Shown piece after piece: positions 26,495 through 36,217 of a stretch of 45,947 nt of DNA. The DNA is from a candidate division KSB1 bacterium. Lineage in GTDB: Bacteria > Zhuqueibacterota > Zhuqueibacteria > Residuimicrobiales > Krinioviventaceae. Made by a program: the position numbers and the translations under genes. The notes beneath the pieces were generated by a model. That model worked only from the letters and a program-made list of their open reading frames with translations. It searched no databases and was not told the DNA's origin. How positions within the stretch are numbered: position 1 is the first letter of the stretch; each line of letters opens with the position of its first letter. The DNA is taken from NCBI GenBank assembly GCA_034505495.1, contig JAPDQV010000032.1:1-45947 (forward strand). Reading direction: 5' to 3'.

Positions 26495-28300
26495 ATGCCT
26501 AAAGACTCCAAGATCTTTATAGTCGAAGATGAGCCGGTCGTTGCTGAGGACATTAAAAGTCGACTTATCCATCTTGGTTATCAGGTATTAGGTCGAACAA
26601 CGAGCGGCGAAAAAGCCGTGGAAATAGTCGGCGATCTTGCGCCCGATTTGGTATTGATGGACATTCGCCTCAGCGGCGAGATGAACGGCATCGAGGCGGC
26701 AATCAAAATCCGAGAATTGTACCACAGACCGGTTGTTTTTCTCACCGCCTATGCTGATGACTCTACGTTGTTTCGCGCCAAAGAAGCCGAAACTTTCGGT
26801 TATATCGTCAAACCCTTCGATGATCAGACACTGCGGACGACCATCGAAATGGCGCTCTATAAACACAAGATGGACGAGGTGGTGAGGCTCAGCGAACTGC
26901 AGCTCAGACGTTCACAGGCGATTGCTCATCTCGGGCACTGGACTTGGGATTTAGCTGCGAATCAATTTAGCGGATCAGAAGAATTTTTTCGAATCTTCGG
27001 CATCGACGATGGGAAATTTTCAGGAAACCTATACGACCTCCTTGCGGCAACCGTTCATGAAGAGGATAAAGAGACTGTTTTGAATGTGCACCAGGCTTTT
27101 ATTAAAGAAAACAAGTTTCGGGAGTGTGAGTTCCGTCTGCGACGCGGAAAAGATCAGATCATCCATGTCTGGGCTCATCCCGGAGATCGAATCGAAAACA
27201 GCAAAGGCGAGGTTATCTTTGCCTCCGGGATCGTTCAGGATATTACCGAACGTAAGCAAGCCGAGCAAAAGCTTCGTGACGCGTTGGAAGAGATCCGTTT
27301 TTTGAAGGAAAAGCTCGAAGCGGAAAATGTTTATCTTCTCAATGAGATTCGTATGGTGGCCGAGCACGGCAATATTGTTGCCGAAAGCAAGGTCATGCAA
27401 AACATTTTGGCTCAGGCGAAGCAAGTCGCACAGACCACCTCTACCGTTCTAATTTTAGGCGAGACCGGAACCGGCAAGGAGCTTTTGGCGCGATACATCC
27501 ACAGCATGAGTCCCCGCAAGGACCGCCCTTTGGTAGTGGTCAATTGCGCTGCGATGCCGGCCTCGCTGATGGAAAGCGAGCTTTTCGGTCGTGAGAAAGG
27601 CGCTTACACCGGGGCACTTACGAGGCAGATCGGGCGCTTCGAAGTGGCCGACGGCTCGACAATCTTTCTGGACGAAATCGGTGAAATGCCCATTGAAACT
27701 CAGGCCAAGCTGTTGCGCGTGCTGGAAAACGGTACCTTTGAACGGCTGGGCAGCACAAAACAGATCAAGGTGGACGTGCGTGTTATTGCCGCCACCAACC
27801 GTGACCTACAGGAAGAGGTGAATAAGGGCAATTTTCGCTCCGATCTCTTTTATCGGTTAAATGTCTTTCCGATCCGTATCCCTCCGTTACGCGAGCATCG
27901 TGAGGATATTCCTGCACTGGTCTGGTCGTTTATAAGGGAATTTCAGGAAAAAATGGGGAAAAATATCGAGAGCATCCCCAAGAAGACAATGGATGCTTTG
28001 ATGAGCTATCCGTGGCCGGGCAATATTCGCGAACTTCGCAATGCCACGGAACGAGCCATGATTCTGTGTCAAGGGCCGGTCCTCCATTTTACTTTCCCCA
28101 TAGGGGATATGGGCAGCACCGCCGAAAGTCCGGTCGGAATGTCACTCGAAGAAATGCAAAGAAAGCATATCATTGATGTTCTCAACCGTACCGGCTGGCG
28201 AATTCGCGGCAAAAACGGTGCTTCTGAAATCCTCAAAGTCAAACCGTCGACGTTGGAATCAAAGATGCGCAAATTGGGTATTCGAAGAGATAATAGCTGA
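26495..28300 (+). CDS. REC-PAS sigma-54-dependent transcriptional activator
   Basis: 601 residues. In order: receiver domain (about 5-125) with phospho-acceptor Asp56 ('[13 protein letters not shown]'); PAS domain (about 138-258); short coiled coil; AAA+ domain (about 297-530) with Walker A '[15 protein letters not shown]' (Lys328), sigma-54 contact loop GAYTGA (369-374, a known variant of GAFTGA) and '[11 protein letters not shown]' (Walker B); Fis-type helix-turn-helix at the end ('[22 protein letters not shown]'). It should bind upstream enhancers when phosphorylated or when its PAS domain is engaged, and open sigma-54 promoters. The recurring 15-bp motif near the pilins, at 28302 and at 42463 is the likely target. 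Its receiver closely resembles that of the kinase at 37674. Confidence 0.92.
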   Translation: MPKDSKIFIVEDEPVVAEDIKSRLIHLGYQVLGRTTSGEKAVEIVGDLAPDLVLMDIRLSGEMNGIEAAIKIRELYHRPVVFLTAYADDSTLFRAKEAETFGYIVKPFDDQTLRTTIEMALYKHKMDEVVRLSELQLRRSQAIAHLGHWTWDLAANQFSGSEEFFRIFGIDDGKFSGNLYDLLAATVHEEDKETVLNVHQAFIKENKFRECEFRLRRGKDQIIHVWAHPGDRIENSKGEVIFASGIVQDITERKQAEQKLRDALEEIRFLKEKLEAENVYLLNEIRMVAEHGNIVAESKVMQNILAQAKQVAQTTSTVLILGETGTGKELLARYIHSMSPRKDRPLVVVNCAAMPASLMESELFGREKGAYTGALTRQIGRFEVADGSTIFLDEIGEMPIETQAKLLRVLENGTFERLGSTKQIKVDVRVIAATNRDLQEEVNKGNFRSDLFYRLNVFPIRIPPLREHREDIPALVWSFIREFQEKMGKNIESIPKKTMDALMSYPWPGNIRELRNATERAMILCQGPVLHFTFPIGDMGSTAESPVGMSLEEMQRKHIIDVLNRTGWRIRGKNGASEILKVKPSTLESKMRKLGIRRDNS

Positions 28301-28301
28301 A

Positions 28302-28364
28302 AAATATCGGACACGATATTTCGTAGTTTGCATTGAATTTCGGGGTTTTTGTACGAAATATTGT
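28302..28364. promoter_or_regulatory. enhancer-like motifs upstream of the 28541 gene
   Basis: AAATATCG-GACA-CGATATTT (28302-28321) is a perfect 8-bp inverted repeat; on the opposite strand it includes ACGAAATATCGTGTC, identical to 42463-42477. A second near copy, ACGAAATATTGT, lies at 28353-28364. The first site is centred 140 bp upstream of the -12 position of the sigma-54-like promoter at 28444, matching the spacing at the pilin and protease genes. Confidence 0.55.
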
Positions 28365-28443
28365 CGCGAGAGTCTGTATTTAATTCTACCCTATCTTATT
28401 AATTTTTATTTAATAATAAAGGCAGTGCACTTTCTTATCATTT

Positions 28444-28460
28444 AAGGCATTATTTTTGTC
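28444..28460 (+). promoter_or_regulatory. weak sigma-54-like promoter
   Basis: AAGGCATTATTTTTGTC has the invariant GG and the ten-base gap, but GT replaces the -12 GC. The upstream activating-type sites at the usual distance make it more credible than the bare match. Confidence 0.35.
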
Positions 28461-28540
28461 GAATCAAACTCGATTTAAAGCGCTGATAAGGCCGTTTCGA
28501 GAGAGCCTCGCAATTCTAATTTTTAAGGAGCGCTGGAAAA

Positions 28541-28921
28541 ATGATCTTTTGCACGATCAAGTTATCCGTTTCACGGGATAATAAAGGCGAAGTGCTCAGG
28601 CTGTTGCGTCCTTTAGTCGATCCGACGCAAAGTTTTTCAGGATGTACAGACTGCCATTTGGCCGTCGATGCAAAGGACGAACACTTGGTCTACTTTACTA
28701 TGAGCTGGTCTAACCGCCAGGATCTCGAGCGCTATATTTGTTCCGATTACTTTCTTGCCGTGCTTACGGCTATGGATCTGTGCAACAAACCCCCGCAGGT
28801 TTGCTTTCAAAATGTCAGCGGCATTCAAGGAATGGAATATATTCGCAAAGTAAGACGAATCATCCCGATCATGAACCGCAAATTTACCGTCCGTTCGTTA
28901 ACAACGGCGCTCAGCACATGA
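28541..28921 (+). CDS. ABM-domain (antibiotic biosynthesis monooxygenase-like) small protein
   Basis: 126 residues. The first about 95 fit the dimeric alpha/beta ABM fold: 'IKLSVSRDNKGEVLRLLRPLVDPTQSFSGCTDCHLAVDAKDEHLVYFTMSW', then 'DLERYICSDYFLAVL'. ABM proteins include quinol monooxygenases and many of unknown role; no cofactor is needed and catalytic residues are poorly conserved, so the substrate is not predictable. Four Cys residues are notable for a small cytoplasmic protein. An AAGGAG ribosome-binding site precedes the start. It lies downstream of the enhancer-like motifs at 28302-28364 and heads the signalling island. Confidence 0.6.
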   Translation: MIFCTIKLSVSRDNKGEVLRLLRPLVDPTQSFSGCTDCHLAVDAKDEHLVYFTMSWSNRQDLERYICSDYFLAVLTAMDLCNKPPQVCFQNVSGIQGMEYIRKVRRIIPIMNRKFTVRSLTTALST

Positions 28922-29312
28922 GCAACAATATCCGCAAGGATGTTGATCAGCAAATTTAATATTCCAGAAGTTCAAAACTTTTTCAAAATCAAACAATCTG
29001 CCCGTCCATTACTAAATGCGGTTGTGGCGGCTGCTCTTTTTTCTTTAATAGGGGGAACGCAACCCGGCGAACTGAAAATAAAACGTTTTTTTAATGGCCG
29101 CATAGGAACTTCGAACTGGTCACAAGATGGAGAAGGCGGAAAGATGTCGTTACAGTCCTCTATCCTGATTATCAACCTAATAGAAAATAATTGACTTTTG
29201 CGAGATTTATTTAGAAATTTAATAAATAAGAGAAAGATATTTTTCGGCACGGCTGATCAATTTGCATAAGGTTCTGCAGGGTTTATCTAACCAATAATCC
29301 AGAGGAAGTATA
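28922..29312. other. 391-bp intergenic stretch, no convincing gene
   Basis: An 84-codon + frame (28940-29194) lies here, but it has no properly spaced ribosome-binding site and no recognisable domain, so I do not call it. TTGACT at 29191-29196 could be a -35 element for the response regulator, without a clear -10. At 29244-29269 a CGGCACGG...TTTGCA stretch resembles sigma-54 sites but has the wrong spacing. Confidence 0.5.
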
Positions 29313-29765
29313 ATGATGACGGGAATGGATCTCAGGCCGGTAGAGATTTTACTGGTTGAAGACAATCCGGGAGATATTCGGTTGGCGCAGGAGGGTCTGC
29401 GCGAAGCCAAAGTGCTCAATAATCTTCATGTAGTAAAGGACGGCGAGGAAGCCCTGGCCTTTTTATATCGACAAGGTCAATATCAGAATGCCCCTAGGCC
29501 GAATATTATTCTACTTGATTTGAACCTGCCGCGCCGAAACGGCCGTGAAGTTCTGGCAGAAATCAAAAAAGATGAATCTTTGAGACAGATTCCGGTCGTG
29601 ATTTTGACCTCGTCGAAATCTGAGGAGGATATCGCCAAGTCCTATGATCTGCACGCCAACAGCTATGTCTGTAAGCCGGTTGATTTGGACAAGTTTTTTC
29701 AAATTTTAAAAGCATTCGAGGCGTTTTGGCTGACGGTGGTCGAGCTGCCCAGCGGAGATGCATAA
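29313..29765 (+). CDS. Rcp1-like receiver-only response regulator
   Basis: 150 residues forming a single receiver domain: acidic 'VEDNPGD', phospho-acceptor Asp69 in '[13 protein letters not shown]', Thr in '[13 protein letters not shown]', Lys in '[11 protein letters not shown]'. The extended loop and the C-terminal helix ending '[12 protein letters not shown]' are typical of the phytochrome-associated Rcp1 subgroup, whose members pass phosphate between kinases without a DNA-binding output. The hybrid kinase gene starts 1 bp after the stop, so the two are probably partners. Confidence 0.88.
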   Translation: MMTGMDLRPVEILLVEDNPGDIRLAQEGLREAKVLNNLHVVKDGEEALAFLYRQGQYQNAPRPNIILLDLNLPRRNGREVLAEIKKDESLRQIPVVILTSSKSEEDIAKSYDLHANSYVCKPVDLDKFFQILKAFEAFWLTVVELPSGDA

Positions 29766-29766
29766 A

Positions 29767-30849
29767 ATGAAGTTATTGTTCCTGGAGGATAATCCGGGCG
29801 ACGTACGGCTGATTCTGTTGATGCTTAATGAAGCACCTTCCAAACGCTTCGAAATTCACCATGTAAAAAGATTATCAGAAGCCCTGCCTCGCCTGCAGGA
29901 AGAATCGTTCGATGCCATTCTTTCCGATTTGGGTTTGCCTGACAGCCAAGGGCTCGATACGCTGATTTCTTTACGCGAACAGGCTCCTTTTCTTCCGATC
30001 GTGGTATTGACCGGCAATGATGATGAAGCGATGGGGGTCGCCGCCGTGCAGGCAGGAGCTCAAGACTATTTGGTCAAAGGCAACATCACCACCGATCTTC
30101 TGGTCAAATCGCTCAACTTTGCCGTCGAGCGCAAACGCGGCGAACAGACAATTTTAGAGGAGCGCAATCGCGCCGCCTTTTTTAAAGATCTTCTCGTTCA
30201 CGACATCAACAACATTAATCACGGCTTACTCTTTCATCTTAAACGCCTCCTGAAAGATGATACGCTGGGAGAAAAACAAAAGGAAGGCGTAAGCACCTGT
30301 CTTTCCCTCGTCGAAAAAATTGCACAATTGATTACCAACGTTCATCTGCTTTCGGAAATCGACAAGGGCGATTTAAATCTGGAGGCCGTAGACTTTAAGT
30401 CAGTGCTGAATGCCTGCGTTGAAAAGGTCAAGCAGATGTTCATCCAAAGTAAAGAGGTGGAGGTTCATCAACATTTACCGGAGGATCCTCTTTTCATTCG
30501 CGGTAATTACCTGCTCGACACCGTCGTTACCAATATTTTGATCAACGCGGTCAAATACAATCGTCAGCCGATAGCAACGATATGGGTGGAGGCGAAGGCA
30601 ACAGAGGACGGCCGATATTACAAAGTCGAATTTAAAGACAACGGCATCGGTATACCGGACAGTGCCAAATCTGCAATGTTCCGCAAGAGCGAGCGGTTCA
30701 ACGGGGATACAAGCAGCGGCCTGGGCATCGGATTGACCTTGGTGAAAAAAGTGGTCGAAGGTTACGGCGGCAAAATATGGCTCGAGGATCGGGTGAAAGG
30801 CGACTTTACTCAGGGCAGCAATTTTGTTCTGCTCTTGCCGAGAGCATGA
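29767..30849 (+). CDS. REC-histidine kinase
   Basis: 360 residues from the ATG at 29767, chosen because the ribosome-binding site GCGGAG lies 10 bp upstream; the in-frame ATG at 29758 would sit next to it. A receiver domain (about 1-125, Asp54 in 'ILSDLGLPDSQG') precedes a phosphoacceptor helix with His145 ('LLVHDINNINHG') and an HATPase domain with 'NILINAVKYN', 'DNGIGIPD' and 'GLGIGLTLVKKVVEGYGG'. The receiver-first order suggests that phosphorylation of the receiver tunes kinase activity. No sensor domain and no membrane segment are visible. Confidence 0.85.
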   Translation: MKLLFLEDNPGDVRLILLMLNEAPSKRFEIHHVKRLSEALPRLQEESFDAILSDLGLPDSQGLDTLISLREQAPFLPIVVLTGNDDEAMGVAAVQAGAQDYLVKGNITTDLLVKSLNFAVERKRGEQTILEERNRAAFFKDLLVHDINNINHGLLFHLKRLLKDDTLGEKQKEGVSTCLSLVEKIAQLITNVHLLSEIDKGDLNLEAVDFKSVLNACVEKVKQMFIQSKEVEVHQHLPEDPLFIRGNYLLDTVVTNILINAVKYNRQPIATIWVEAKATEDGRYYKVEFKDNGIGIPDSAKSAMFRKSERFNGDTSSGLGIGLTLVKKVVEGYGGKIWLEDRVKGDFTQGSNFVLLLPRA

Positions 30850-30926
30850 TATAACTATAAATTAATTATATGCTCAATAAATCACCAATTGTCGTTTACA
30901 TCAGCATATAAATGGGAGGAGGAGTC

Positions 30927-31292
30927 ATGGCGGAAAAAACTGCACTGGTTGTAGATGATTCGGAAATCAATCGTAATATTCTCAGTCTTTATTTGGAGCT
31001 ATACGGTTATAAAGCCGTCTGTGAAGACGACGGTCTGAAAGGTTTTGAAACGTTCAAGAGCATCCATCCCCAACTCACCTTTTTGGATGTCGTAATGCCG
31101 GGTATTTCCGGAATCGAGCTTTTGAAAAAAATCAAGGAATATGACCCGCGAGCCAAGGTCATCATGGTGACCTCGCATATTTCGCAAAATACGCTCAAAC
31201 AGATCAAAGATGCACAGGCAGACTGGGTCTTACAAAAGCCGTTTGATGAGGCGAAACTGGAAGAGATCATTCAGCGCATTGAATCTGCGTGA
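30927..31292 (+). CDS. CheY-like single-domain response regulator
   Basis: 121 residues, start at 30927 after a GGGAGGAGGAG ribosome-binding site. Canonical CheY layout: 'VVDDSEINRN', phospho-acceptor Asp54 ('LTFLDVVMPG'), 'IMVTSHIS' for the switch Thr/Ser, 'WVLQKPFDEAKL' for the Lys. It lacks an output domain and must act by protein-protein contact. The next gene encodes a protein with two FliM-like CheY-docking motifs, so a direct interaction is plausible. No flagellar or chemoreceptor genes are present in the window. Confidence 0.9.
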   Translation: MAEKTALVVDDSEINRNILSLYLELYGYKAVCEDDGLKGFETFKSIHPQLTFLDVVMPGISGIELLKKIKEYDPRAKVIMVTSHISQNTLKQIKDAQADWVLQKPFDEAKLEEIIQRIESA

Positions 31293-31334
31293 TTGCGCAG
31301 CAATTCCGGCTGGTTTCCAAAGAAAGGAAACGCT

Positions 31335-31712
31335 ATGTTTTGTACAAATTGCGGAGCGCCGCAACCAGAGCTAGTTCCCCCTTTTTGCGGAGTTTGCGGA
31401 GGGCCTTGGGGTTGGTTGTGTACGTGCGGCAACATCAATTCTCCGGAAGGAAAGTTTTGTGCGGCTTGCGGTGTCGGTCGTTCTATTCCCCAATCTGCTA
31501 AACATGAAGCGGCTGCGGATGAATCGCTTCGCTATTCCATGAGCAGTGTTGCGCCCGAGAGTGTTCAGAAAAAGCCGAGCACTACTCTTTCGATCGAACA
31601 ATTGAGTCCGGAAGAAATCGATCAACTCCTTGCCGAAAGTCGGACGCTTGCAATTGCCCAAAAGCAAACCATTACGCAGGCTGATATCGACAAACTTTTC
31701 GAAAACAAATAG
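31335..31712 (+). CDS. double zinc-ribbon protein with two FliM-like CheY-docking motifs
   Basis: 125 residues from the ATG at 31335 (ribosome-binding site AAAGGAAA). The N-terminal half carries four Cys pairs, C3/C6, C18/C21, C29/C31 and C42/C45, consistent with two zinc ribbons. After a Ser/Pro/Glu-rich linker, the C-terminus holds two copies of a short helix motif: 'LSPEEIDQLLAE' (90-101) and 'ITQADIDKLFEN' (113-124). These resemble the CheY-P-binding N-terminus of the flagellar switch protein FliM, consensus LSQ-x-EID-x-LL. The gene sits between a CheY-like gene and a GspE-like gene. I infer an adaptor that recruits phosphorylated CheY-like proteins. No catalytic function is apparent. Confidence 0.7.
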   Translation: MFCTNCGAPQPELVPPFCGVCGGPWGWLCTCGNINSPEGKFCAACGVGRSIPQSAKHEAAADESLRYSMSSVAPESVQKKPSTTLSIEQLSPEEIDQLLAESRTLAIAQKQTITQADIDKLFENK

Positions 31713-31723
31713 CTTAAAGATCG

Positions 31724-33418
31724 ATGTACCGGCAGGAAGACATACGCTATTTTCAAGCGCTCATCAACAGCGGACACCTCAAAGAGGTTGACTTTGTTTT
31801 TCTCGATCAGCATTCTACCGATTTTCGCCAGGAATACGGTTTGACCAAAGCGCTGCTCACTCAGGCCGGCATCGACGAAATGGTGTTGGCGCAGACCTTG
31901 GCCAAAGAATTTCATCTGCCGTTGATGGAATCTATCGAGGGCGAGACATGGATCGACGTTGAGGGTCTGGATCGGCAGGAGCTGCTAAAGTATCGAGTGA
32001 TCCCTTTTTTCGTGCAGCGCAAAGAGCTCTCGGTCGCATTCGTCGATCCTCCCTATCAAACAGTGATCAGTTTTTTGGAAACGGCCACTGGGAAAAAGAT
32101 CCTGCCCGTCATCGTTCCGCTTTCGGTTTTTGAGGAGCTGCTGCGCGGCTCGCAAAGTGCTCAAAAAGATCTGCCCAATTTGCAAAAGTTGCAGACAATT
32201 CTGGAAAAGTCGCAAAGAGATCTTTATACAGAGCAGCCGGTTTCGCCGATCATGCCCAATTTGCTCGTCGAAGGTGCGTTGGAAGCAGCTCTCGAGACCA
32301 CAGCGGAACGATTTCAATTCATCACACAGCCGGATCAACCGACCGATCTTAGGCTATGTTTGGCCGGAGCTTGGCAAAGTGTCGGCAGACTGCCGCGCGC
32401 TTCAGCTCCTCCCCTCTCCTCCTATCTGAGGCAATTGGGCGGACTCTTGTCTTCAGCCGCCAAAGGATCATCCGTCGTCACGTTACGAGCTTTCGACAAG
32501 CTGGTCAAAGTACATCTTGCAGCCGAACTGCAGGATGGGACTGAAATTTTCACATTAACACCGTTCAAAAAGGAACTCAAACCGCGCAATTTAGATGAAC
32601 TGGGATTTTCTTCTTACGCTCTAGTCTATGCAACTCAGCTTTTTTCGCCGCCTAAAGGTTTGGTGCTGATAGCCGGTCCCCCGAAAAGCGGCAGGACGAC
32701 GACTTATTATTCGGTTCTGAATCATTTGAAAAATGTAAAGCGCTCGATAGCCTCTGTTGAAAACCCGATTGAGATGGAGCTGGAAGGTATCAGTCAAATC
32801 TCAATGGATGTCGATCACGGGTTGACCTTTACTGAGGGGGTGAGAGCGTTGTTTCAAAATCCGGTACACATTTTGGGTGCCGGCGAAGTAGCCGGAACTG
32901 AACAGGCGGTGCTGCTGACCAAAGCCTCAAACGCCGGTATTGCCTGTATCGGGGTTATGACCGCTGCCGATGCTCCCGACGCCCTAGAGAGGCTGTTATC
33001 TATGGGTGTTGCACGGGAAGAGGCGGCAAAAGCGCTCCGCGGTATTATCGGCAGGCGCTTTGTGCGCAAACTTTGTCCGGCCTGTTCGGCCGACTATCGA
33101 CCCGATCACAGTGAGCTAATCGCAATCGGCCTGTCAAATCTGCCGAAAGAGGTTTTTCTCAAGCGCGCCGTCGGTTGTAAAGCCTGTCTAAATTCCGGAT
33201 ATATAGGCGTGGTACCTCTTTTTGAAGTACTTCATTTTACCGAGCAGGAAAAGGAAATGGTAAAGAACGGGGCTTCGGCCGAAGAGATTTGCCGCTCGGC
33301 GCGAAAAAGCGGTTATCGGCCGTTGCGGATTGACGGCATTCTGAAAGTATTGGCCGGCTTGACAAGTCCCGCAGAAATCCAACGAATTCTCTATCCAGAA
33401 ACCGAGAAACAAGGATAA
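31724..33418 (+). CDS. degenerate GspE/PilB-family protein (predicted pseudo-ATPase)
   Basis: 564 residues. The N-terminal about 150 match a MshEN/T2SS-E N-domain ('[26 protein letters not shown]', '[19 protein letters not shown]'). The C-terminal half has the secretion-ATPase fold, but key residues are altered: the Walker A lysine is Arg324 ('[10 protein letters not shown]'), the Asp box is 'VENPIE' (Asn347), Walker B reads '[17 protein letters not shown]' (Glu388 kept, the following Arg-Asp lost), and the His box has no histidine ('[15 protein letters not shown]'). The tetracysteine zinc motif is retained ('[10 protein letters not shown]' and '[12 protein letters not shown]'). It probably binds but does not efficiently hydrolyse ATP. 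No pilus or secretion partners surround it; its neighbours are signalling genes. Confidence 0.8.
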   Translation: MYRQEDIRYFQALINSGHLKEVDFVFLDQHSTDFRQEYGLTKALLTQAGIDEMVLAQTLAKEFHLPLMESIEGETWIDVEGLDRQELLKYRVIPFFVQRKELSVAFVDPPYQTVISFLETATGKKILPVIVPLSVFEELLRGSQSAQKDLPNLQKLQTILEKSQRDLYTEQPVSPIMPNLLVEGALEAALETTAERFQFITQPDQPTDLRLCLAGAWQSVGRLPRASAPPLSSYLRQLGGLLSSAAKGSSVVTLRAFDKLVKVHLAAELQDGTEIFTLTPFKKELKPRNLDELGFSSYALVYATQLFSPPKGLVLIAGPPKSGRTTTYYSVLNHLKNVKRSIASVENPIEMELEGISQISMDVDHGLTFTEGVRALFQNPVHILGAGEVAGTEQAVLLTKASNAGIACIGVMTAADAPDALERLLSMGVAREEAAKALRGIIGRRFVRKLCPACSADYRPDHSELIAIGLSNLPKEVFLKRAVGCKACLNSGYIGVVPLFEVLHFTEQEKEMVKNGASAEEICRSARKSGYRPLRIDGILKVLAGLTSPAEIQRILYPETEKQG

Positions 33419-33423
33419 AGCCT

Positions 33424-36081
33424 ATGAAGCAAGAGAAAAAAGCTCCTGCAATTCCCTCTCAACCTGGGAATTTGCCCGATACGCTCACCGGTCAGATCGT
33501 CCTTGATTCCGTCCAAACGCCTACGCTCATTCTTGCTGCCGACATGACGATTACGACGGCAGGGCGTTCGTTCTATGAGGCGTTTCACCTGCAGCCTGCG
33601 GACGTCGTAGGGAAATCGATCTTTGAAATCCGCAATCGTCGTTGGGACATTCCGGCGCTTAAGACGCTCCTAAGCGACATCATTGAAGAGCGCAAAGAAA
33701 GCGGCAGCCTGCAGGTGGAAAAAAAGCTCGGTGACCCGAAAAAAGGCAGCATTCGCTTCCGCGTCCGCCTGATGCGGGCAACGGACGGCGCCAAATTCAT
33801 TTTTCTGAAAATATACGATACCGATCGCATGCGGCCGGAAGATCACGTCATCCGCGAAATGCACCTGCTTACGGCGCTTCTCGATTCGGTTCCTGATCAC
33901 ATTTACTTTAAGGACAAACAAAGCCGCTTTATCAAAATTAACAAGTCTATGGCCGAGTGGGTCAACCTCAAAGACCCCGAAGAGGCGATCGGCAAAACCG
34001 ACTTTGATTTTTTTACCGAAGAACATGCGCGCCCGGCTTTTGAGGACGAACAGCGCATCATAGCAACCGGTGAGCCGATTCTCAACATCATAGAAAAGGA
34101 AACTTGGCCCGACGGACACGAGACGTGGGTCTCCACCTCAAAAATGCCGCTGCGTGACCAAAGCGGAGAGATTATCGGCACGTTCGGCATCTCGCGTGAC
34201 ATTACGCAGCAAAAGCTTGCCGAGCTCGCTCTGCAACAGAGCGAAGAACGCTATCGCATGCTCGTTGAGAATCAGGGGGAAGGCGTTGCGTTTGTCGATC
34301 CGGATGAGAAATGGACCTTTGCCAATCCGGCCTGCGGCCGAATTTTCGGCGTGCCTGCAGAACAGCTCATCGGACGCTCCTTGAGGGATTTTACCAGAGA
34401 AGATGAATTTGCCCGCATTTTGGCGGAGACGGAACACCGCAAAAAGGGAGAAAGCAGCACTTACGAATTGGAAATTTTGCGGCCGGACGGCGAGACCCGC
34501 TGGATTATGGTTACAGCTACGCCGCGCTTTGACGATAACGGCAACTTTGTCGGCTCATTCGGCGTTTTTCGCGACATCACTGAAATGAAAAAAGCGGAAG
34601 ATGCCATTCGCAGAAACGAGGAGCGGTACCGCAAGTTCCTGGATGCCGTGGATGATTTGGTCTTTATAAAGGACGAAGAGTTCCGCTATCAATTGGTTAA
34701 TAGAGCACTTTCCGAGCTGCTCGGTAAAAAGCCGGAGGATATCATCGGCAAAACGGATGATGACCTGCTGCCGTTTCGTGAAGCCAAACAGGCGTTGCGA
34801 AGCGACAAGCACGCTTTGGCGGCCGGAAATATTGTTGTCAGCATCGAAAAGATCGGCGACCGTACCTATGAAGTCCGCAAGTTCCCTATCCCGCTCGAAG
34901 ACGGCCGTATTGGAATCGGCGGCATTCTGCACGACATAACGCAGAGACTCAAGTCCGAAGAAACCATCCGCAACGAGCGCAACATGTTGCGTACTTTGAT
35001 CAATATGCTGCCGGATACCATTTATGCCAAAGACCTTGAGGGACGCAAGATCTTGGCGAACTTGATGGATATGAAGTACGTAGGCGTCGAAAGCGAAGCC
35101 GATCTGATCGGCAAAACCGACTTTGATTTTTATCCGATTGAAATCGCGCAAAAGTTTTTTGAAGATGACAAGAACGTTTTGATGAGCGGCGAGCCTTTAC
35201 TGAACCGTGAAGAGATCGTCCGCTTTGTAGACGGCAAGCCGCGCTGGCTGTTGACCTCGAAAGTGCCTTTCCGAGATGCGGACGGCAACGTGATCGGCCT
35301 TGTCGGCGTAGGTCGCGATATTACGGCGCTCAAAGAGGCGGAACAGGCGTTGGAGATAGAACGCAAAAAGTTGGCCGAATCGAACGAAAGACTCAAAGAA
35401 TTTGCTTATGTCGTATCGCATGATCTTCAGGAACCGCTGCGCATGGTCATCAGCTATATGGGTTTGATTTCATCGCGCTATCGCGATAAATTGGACGAGA
35501 CGGCGATCGAATTCATCAACTATGCCGTCGACGGCGCCCAAAGAATGCGGCAGTTGATTAATGCGCTACTCGACCTCTCACGTCTGGATACGCGGCCGCA
35601 AAACAACGTACCGCTGGAGGCGGAGCATGTACTGAATCTCAGCCTGCAGAACCTTCAGGTGGCCATTGAAGAATCCGGCGCCGAGATTACTCATGATTCT
35701 CTCCCCCGCGTGCTCGGCGATGAGACGCGGCTGGTTCAGCTGTTTCAAAATCTTATCAGCAATGCCCTTCGTTATCGGAGCGAGGCTCCGCCCAAGATTC
35801 ACATCGGCGCCGAAGTCAAAGACGATATGGTCGAATTTTACGTCCAGGACAACGGCATCGGCATTGATCCGCAATACCATGAGCGTATTTTCCAGCTCTT
35901 TCAACGGCTGCATTCGCGGGATGAGTATGAGGGAACGGGCATCGGCCTGACCATGTGCCGGCGGATTGTCGAACAGCACGGAGGCAGAATTTGGGTCAAG
36001 TCTGAGTTGGGCAAGGGCGCGCGTTTTTATTTTACTTTGCCGATCGCTCCCCGAGGGGGTCAAGAAGGCGCAAGTAATTAA
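33424..36081 (+). CDS. five-PAS soluble sensor histidine kinase
   Basis: 885 residues without membrane segments. Five PAS domains in tandem (about 20-135, 145-265, 270-395, 398-518, 520-645). Domains 2, 4 and 5 share the insert 'GKTDFDFF', 'GKTDDDLL' and 'GKTDFDFY', and several end in 'G..RDIT'. A HisKA helix with His666 ('[13 protein letters not shown]') and an HATPase domain ('[10 protein letters not shown]', 'DNGIGIDP', '[18 protein letters not shown]') follow. The 'SHDLQEPLR' box groups it with bacteriophytochrome-like kinases, and the kinase at 37674 has the same core. A good AAGGA ribosome-binding site overlaps the end of the upstream gene, so it belongs to the same operon. Confidence 0.9.
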   Translation: MKQEKKAPAIPSQPGNLPDTLTGQIVLDSVQTPTLILAADMTITTAGRSFYEAFHLQPADVVGKSIFEIRNRRWDIPALKTLLSDIIEERKESGSLQVEKKLGDPKKGSIRFRVRLMRATDGAKFIFLKIYDTDRMRPEDHVIREMHLLTALLDSVPDHIYFKDKQSRFIKINKSMAEWVNLKDPEEAIGKTDFDFFTEEHARPAFEDEQRIIATGEPILNIIEKETWPDGHETWVSTSKMPLRDQSGEIIGTFGISRDITQQKLAELALQQSEERYRMLVENQGEGVAFVDPDEKWTFANPACGRIFGVPAEQLIGRSLRDFTREDEFARILAETEHRKKGESSTYELEILRPDGETRWIMVTATPRFDDNGNFVGSFGVFRDITEMKKAEDAIRRNEERYRKFLDAVDDLVFIKDEEFRYQLVNRALSELLGKKPEDIIGKTDDDLLPFREAKQALRSDKHALAAGNIVVSIEKIGDRTYEVRKFPIPLEDGRIGIGGILHDITQRLKSEETIRNERNMLRTLINMLPDTIYAKDLEGRKILANLMDMKYVGVESEADLIGKTDFDFYPIEIAQKFFEDDKNVLMSGEPLLNREEIVRFVDGKPRWLLTSKVPFRDADGNVIGLVGVGRDITALKEAEQALEIERKKLAESNERLKEFAYVVSHDLQEPLRMVISYMGLISSRYRDKLDETAIEFINYAVDGAQRMRQLINALLDLSRLDTRPQNNVPLEAEHVLNLSLQNLQVAIEESGAEITHDSLPRVLGDETRLVQLFQNLISNALRYRSEAPPKIHIGAEVKDDMVEFYVQDNGIGIDPQYHERIFQLFQRLHSRDEYEGTGIGLTMCRRIVEQHGGRIWVKSELGKGARFYFTLPIAPRGGQEGASN

Positions 36082-36217
36082 GCAAGGTTTTTTATCTTGT
36101 GGGTCAGGCAAATATTGGAGAGAACAAAAATCAACCGCGGGCGTTTAAAAAGGCCGCATCTCAGGCCTCGAGAAAGATATATGAATACTTTATTTTAAGC
36201 AAAACTTGCGGACATTC

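Noticed and set aside
28940..29194. 84-codon + strand reading frame between the ABM-like gene and the response regulator
   Set aside because: The only ribosome-binding-like sequence touches the ATG, no domain or signal is recognisable, and codon use is more AT-rich than in neighbouring genes.
29244..29269. sigma-54 promoter upstream of the 29313 regulator
   Set aside because: A GG...TTTGCA pair exists but the spacing is 11 or 16 instead of 10 bases.
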